A stretch of 7,464 bases of DNA, taken from the NCBI GenBank assembly GCA_021159845.1, contig JAGHDS010000512.1, forward strand, positions 1-7,464. Direction: 5' to 3'. The DNA comes from Anaerolineae bacterium (GTDB taxonomy: Bacteria > Chloroflexota > Anaerolineae > DUEN01). Positions 4,674 to 7,464 of this stretch are shown in pieces (within the stretch, counting starts at the first letter, position 1; each line of letters starts with the position of its first letter). The notes below the pieces were generated by a model. It was not told where the DNA came from. It saw nothing but the letters and a program-made list of their open reading frames with translations, and did not search any database. Both the position numbers and the translations under genes were made by a program.

Positions 4674-5289
4674 CGCGTTGTCCTCCGTTCGCGCCAGCTA
4701 CCTGGTGAGCAGCAAAATACCGGGAGAGATGTTCCCGCAAACGCATTCGGGCCCGGTGCAGCCGCACTTTGGCGGCCGACTCAGTGATCCCCAAAACCTC
4801 TGCCGCCTCTGCCGTAGATAGCCCTTCAATATCTCGCAGGACGAATGCAGCCCGCAATGTCTCCGGCAACATGGCAATAGCTTCGTCCATGACGCGCTTC
4901 AATTCTTCATTAAGGGCATGGTCCTCTGGATTCCATCCCCAATCGACAAGCTGTCGCGGTACGAATTCTCCCTCCTCCAACTCGACAGGATCGTTCATAG
5001 AGACCGTATCCGGCTGGCGACGACGAAGGTGCATCAATCCAGCATTTGTAGCGATCCGATATAGCCACGTCCCCAGGCTAGACCTCCCCTCAAATTGGCT
5101 CACATGTTCACAGGCGCTGATAAACGTTTCTTGGAGCACATCTTCCGCTTCATCTGGGTCCCTGACTAATTTCAGCGCCAGCCGGTAAATACGTGGGGAG
5201 AAGCGCTCAACCATCGCTGCACATGCCGCTCGATCGCCAGCCTTCAGAGCTGTTACGAGATCTCGCTCATCGGCATAGCGTGGTTCCAC
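4660..5289 (-). CDS. ECF-family RNA polymerase sigma factor (sigma-70 family, group 4)
   Basis: This directs RNA polymerase core to stress promoters when released from its anti-sigma factor. The 209-aa protein has a sigma-2 region at about 25-92, with the DEAEDVLQETFISA and SLGTWLYRIATNAGLMHLRR blocks that bind core and the -10 element. An acidic linker (about 93-120) follows. The sigma-4 region at about 127-187 has LPETLRAAFVLRDIEGLS followed by the helix-turn-helix AEAAEVLGITESAAKVRLHRAR for the -35 element. No sigma-3 domain is present, which is normal for ECF factors. The start is a GTG with AGGAGG (5295-5300) five bases upstream. The stop lies 14 bases inside the anti-sigma gene. Transcription is from a sigma-70-like promoter at 5338-5366. 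No ECF-style GGAAC/GTC autoregulated promoter was recognised upstream. Confidence 0.95.
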   Translation of the reverse strand: MEPRYADERDLVTALKAGDRAACAAMVERFSPRIYRLALKLVRDPDEAEDVLQETFISACEHVSQFEGRSSLGTWLYRIATNAGLMHLRRRQPDTVSMNDPVELEEGEFVPRQLVDWGWNPEDHALNEELKRVMDEAIAMLPETLRAAFVLRDIEGLSTAEAAEVLGITESAAKVRLHRARMRLREHLSRYFAAHQVAGANGGQRDGTD

Positions 5290-5294
5290 AGCTT

Positions 5295-5300
5295 CCTCCT
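5295..5300 (-). promoter_or_regulatory. Ribosome-binding site of the ECF sigma gene (supports GTG start)
   Basis: AGGAGG on the minus strand lies five bases before GTG 5289-5287. No ATG is in a better position, so a GTG start is well supported. Confidence 0.7.
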
Positions 5301-5337
5301 GTTCAGATGCATTGGGCCAACAATTGGTTACACTTCC

Positions 5338-5366
5338 ATAGTATGCGCGGAGGCCAATTGCGTCAA
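5338..5366 (-). promoter_or_regulatory. Sigma-70-type promoter of the sigma/anti-sigma operon
   Basis: On the minus strand TTGACG (5361-5366) is followed after 17 bases by TACTAT (5338-5343). The -35 matches in five of six positions and the -10 in four of six. Transcription would start near 5331, a leader of about 42 bases. The leader contains the small dyad CCAATTGTTGG. The promoter lies just downstream of the terminator of the subtilase gene. Confidence 0.55.
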
Positions 5367-5390
5367 CCCGGACTACACCCAGTTCGGCGC

Positions 5391-5436
5391 AAAAACAAAA
5401 AAATGGTGATGATGGCTTGACAAGCCACCATCACCA
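5391..5436 (-). terminator. Rho-independent terminator of the S8 protease gene
   Basis: On the minus strand a stem formed by 5429-5436 with 5404-5411 (8 bp), one A/C mismatch, and 5422-5427 with 5413-5418 (6 bp) closes a 3-base loop. It is followed by TTTTTTTGTTTTT (5391-5403). It starts 41 bases beyond the protease stop. This is the only classical hairpin plus U-tract in the window and shows that the organism does use such terminators. Confidence 0.85.
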
Positions 5437-5476
5437 CGAGCCACGTAAATATGGTCGTCACCCAAGGCTGAAGTCG

Positions 5477-7180
5477 CTAGGAAACGAGGAACGTCGTTTG
5501 GGTGATCGAGGCATTTGCATTGAATTGGATATCTTGTCCTGTAACGTTCACTACCTGCACCGTGTACGTACCAGTTGGCGCTCGTCGTCCAAGTCGGTAT
5601 TTCGCGATGGCGTAACCATTGCTATCAGTAGTTGCCTGTAGAGAGATGGCATTTCCGTTTGGATCACGGATAGTCAATGAGACCGCAGCTCCTGATACAG
5701 GCTCGCCATTGTACACAACATGGGTCAGAATCGTTACCTTCGATCGCCGCAGGAACCGAGTGCGATCCCGGAAGCTTCCAAGATCCGATCCTCGTATCCG
5801 CCCTGTTCGTAACTGGTCTACGATCACTTCACGAGCCGATGGTGTTGGCGTGAACGTCGGTGTCGGAGTTGGCGTAGGTGGCACTGGCGTTGGTGTGAAT
5901 GTCGGAGTCGGCGTAGGTGGCACCGGCGTTGGTGTGGGTGTCGCTGCTGGCGCGGTCTGTACAGAGAGCCCCGCGAGCGCCCGGTAAGCGTTTACCCGAC
6001 CATATCCGAAATATGGATCCTTCCCAGGATCGCCCAGGTCGTCCGCGCTGGATTCCAGGATTGACTTCAGGTCATCTGCTGTGCGGTTGGGATCCTGCGC
6101 GAGCAACAGTGCGGCCACTCCTGTCACATGGGGGGCAGCCATAGAGGTCCCCGACATGTAGGCATAAGTGGAGTTCGTGCCATCCGTGTACAGCGAGTAT
6201 ATGCTCGTAGCCGGGGCGGCGATGTCAATCCAGTCGCCGAAATCAGACCGGCTGTACCGGGCATCGTTGTTATCCGTGCCAGCTACGGCCATCACCTCAT
6301 CGTAGGCAGCTGGATAGAACGGTGTATCGCTATTGTTATTGCCAGCTGCGGCAACCATCAGCACACCGTGATTCGCAGCGTAAGCAACAGCATCATGTAA
6401 GGAGTAAGAGTAAGCTGTTCCGCCAAAGCTCATGTTGATGATCTTGGCGCCGTGATCGACCGCATAAATGATCCCGCGGGCGAAATCGCTATAGGTGCCG
6501 TAGCAGCCAGTATCCGGCTGGTATCGATCCATCACCTTCACAGGCAGGATCTTGGCCTCGGGAGCTACGCCAGCAATACCCACACCGTTATTCGTGTTGG
6601 CCGCGATGATCCCGGCCACGTGAGTGCCATGTCCACAGACATCCGAGACATCGTCGTTATCGGTTGTGTAGCTGTAGCCAGGTAGAAACTGTCCCTGTAA
6701 CTCTGGATGATTTACATCAACCCCCGTATCCAAGACGGCAACAACCACATCCTTCCCACGAGCGATGTCCCACGCTTGTGAAGCCTGAATCTTGCCCAGC
6801 GCCCACTGCTGGCCGGAAGTGTATGCGGGATCATTCGGGTCCCACACAGGGTGGCCGATGTAATCCGGCTCCACGTACTCAACGTCATAGTGAGCAGCAA
6901 TATGCCGGATCGCCTGCTTCATCTTCATTCCCTTGATGCGAAGCACAGCCATCCGGAGTTGCGGCATCATAGCGATGACCTCTCCATCTGTATCAGAGAG
7001 GATCTGTGCTACGGCCTCGCGAGATGACCGAGAGCGGAACTTTACAATCAGTTGCCCCGGAACATAACTTTGAGTATTAGCCTGTGCGTGTGCAATTCCC
7101 GGCGTTGGGAGAATGCTCAGGATAAGCGAGAATATTACAACAGCTGCGATCAGCCACTTCCAAGCCTGATAACGGTACAT
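5477..7180 (-). CDS. Secreted subtilisin-like serine protease (peptidase S8) with Pro-Thr-Pro linker and C-terminal Ig-like domain
   Basis: An exported endopeptidase of 567 aa. The signal peptide spans about 1-34 (basic start, Ile/Val/Leu core, AHAQA cleavage site). An I9-like propeptide follows at about 38-108 (YVPGQLIVKFRS to DVEYVEPDY), which should assist folding and be removed by self-cleavage. The S8 catalytic domain spans about 125-402 with D151 (AVLDTGVD), H184 (GHGTHVAG), oxyanion N281 (AAAGNN) and S346 (SGTSMAAPHV). C182 and C226 could form a disulfide. A linker at about 411-448 is built of Pro, Thr, Val and Phe and contains a 13-residue tandem repeat. The last 90 residues (about 478-567) look like a bacterial Ig-like sandwich (GEPVSGAAVSLTIRDPNG), probably a surface or substrate-binding module. 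The RBS is AGGAGGTGA (7185-7193). All catalytic residues are intact. Confidence 0.97.
   Translation of the reverse strand: MYRYQAWKWLIAAVVIFSLILSILPTPGIAHAQANTQSYVPGQLIVKFRSRSSREAVAQILSDTDGEVIAMMPQLRMAVLRIKGMKMKQAIRHIAAHYDVEYVEPDYIGHPVWDPNDPAYTSGQQWALGKIQASQAWDIARGKDVVVAVLDTGVDVNHPELQGQFLPGYSYTTDNDDVSDVCGHGTHVAGIIAANTNNGVGIAGVAPEAKILPVKVMDRYQPDTGCYGTYSDFARGIIYAVDHGAKIINMSFGGTAYSYSLHDAVAYAANHGVLMVAAAGNNNSDTPFYPAAYDEVMAVAGTDNNDARYSRSDFGDWIDIAAPATSIYSLYTDGTNSTYAYMSGTSMAAPHVTGVAALLLAQDPNRTADDLKSILESSADDLGDPGKDPYFGYGRVNAYRALAGLSVQTAPAATPTPTPVPPTPTPTFTPTPVPPTPTPTPTFTPTPSAREVIVDQLRTGRIRGSDLGSFRDRTRFLRRSKVTILTHVVYNGEPVSGAAVSLTIRDPNGNAISLQATTDSNGYAIAKYRLGRRAPTGTYTVQVVNVTGQDIQFNANASITQTTFLVS
5862..5936 (-). 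repeat. 39-bp tandem repeat in the protease linker
   Basis: Two 36-base copies (5862-5897 and 5901-5936) start 39 bases apart and differ at two positions, both silent T/C changes. They encode successive TPTPVPPTPTPTF-like units of the Pro/Thr linker. The repeat keeps the reading frame, so length change by slippage would alter linker length without breaking the protein. Confidence 0.75.
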
Positions 7181-7464
7181 ATGATCACCTCCTGGTTGTC
7201 CTGTATTCCAATAACATTCTAGGTTGGGAACCAGGAGGGTTCTATGTTACCCTGGTCCCGATGCCACTCGGGGACGGTAGGATTGCGGTACCAATTTTAT
7301 GATATACGGAAATGAAACGCTGGCTTGGGCGGCATTGGGATTTTACGACTTCTTACCCCCAAATTGAGATATGCTCATGGGTACCGTAACTGTTCACCGT
7401 TCTCCCACTCGATCTCATTGGCATCCGGTGAGTGATGTGGGTGAAGATATACTCAATACAGGCG
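7181..7464 (-). promoter_or_regulatory. Upstream region of the S8 protease with overlapping hairpins
   Basis: This 284-base stretch holds the protease ribosome-binding site (7185-7193) and, I infer, its promoter, although no TTGACA-N17-TATAAT pair stands out; TAGAAT on the minus strand near 7217-7222 and TATCAT near 7300 are lone -10 candidates. Two inverted repeats share bases 7255-7259. One pairs 7226-7235 with 7251-7259 (9 bp, one bulged A). The other pairs 7255-7261 with 7268-7275 (7 bp, one bulge). They cannot form together. No supported gene lies here; short open frames at the right edge are weak. Confidence 0.35.

Noticed and set aside
5619..5987. Plus-strand frame rich in Gly and Val repeats
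   Set aside because: It is the antisense reading of the Pro/Thr linker of the protease; the repeats are explained by that linker.
3063..7371. Shared 12-mer CAAATTGAGATA at 3063-3074 and 7360-7371
   Set aside because: A 12-base match on its own is expected by chance in a window of this size, and the two copies are not placed similarly relative to genes.
7371..7464. Open plus-strand frame starting with ATG at 7371 and running off the right edge (31 codons)
   Set aside because: It has no ribosome-binding site, its third codon positions are not GC-biased like the real genes here, and I recognise no family in the translated residues. A minus-strand frame is also open nearby. Sequence beyond the edge would decide.

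Overview
The window looks like chromosomal DNA from a thermophilic bacterium, most likely a member of the Chloroflexota. I infer this from the moderately high GC content, a secreted subtilase with a long Pro-Thr-Pro linker, an archaeal/thermophile-type protein disulfide oxidoreductase with CQYC and CPYC active sites, and a beta-sandwich surface domain of a kind common in that phylum. Taxonomy is inferred from protein style only; no rRNA or marker gene is present.

Layout: the left edge holds the 3' end of one plus-strand gene (3-374), a surface-type beta-sandwich protein. Everything else is on the minus strand, so transcription runs from right to left. From the right these are: a secreted S8 subtilase (5477-7180) with its own strong RBS and a canonical terminator (5391-5436); an ECF sigma factor (4660-5289) overlapping a small zinc-finger anti-sigma gene (4395-4673); a glutaredoxin-like protein (4070-4321); a GroES co-chaperonin without GroEL (3577-3849), 3 nt from an OsmC-family gene (3151-3573); a two-domain PDO (2312-2983); a LysM-M23 peptidase (1179-2141); and a membrane-anchored N-acetylmuramoyl-L-alanine amidase (343-1032), which overlaps the plus-strand gene tail to tail.

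Functionally there are two themes. The middle block (2.3-5.3 kb) is about thiol/disulfide chemistry and protein folding: sigma/anti-sigma, glutaredoxin, GroES, OsmC and PDO. The anti-sigma factor has the same Cys/His spacing as the redox-sensing RsrA, which suggests that a thiol-stress switch sits beside thiol-repair genes. The flanks carry exported enzymes: the subtilase, and two peptidoglycan hydrolases each preceded by its own sigma-70-type promoter.

Three good TTGAC(G/C)-N17-TATAAT-like promoters can be read (for sigma, M23 and amidase). They and the Shine-Dalgarno sequences argue that M23 and amidase start at GTG codons downstream of the first in-frame ATG. Two perfect 12-bp hairpins follow osmC and PDO but lack U-tracts. 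No tRNA, rRNA, CRISPR array, insertion sequence or phage gene was seen.
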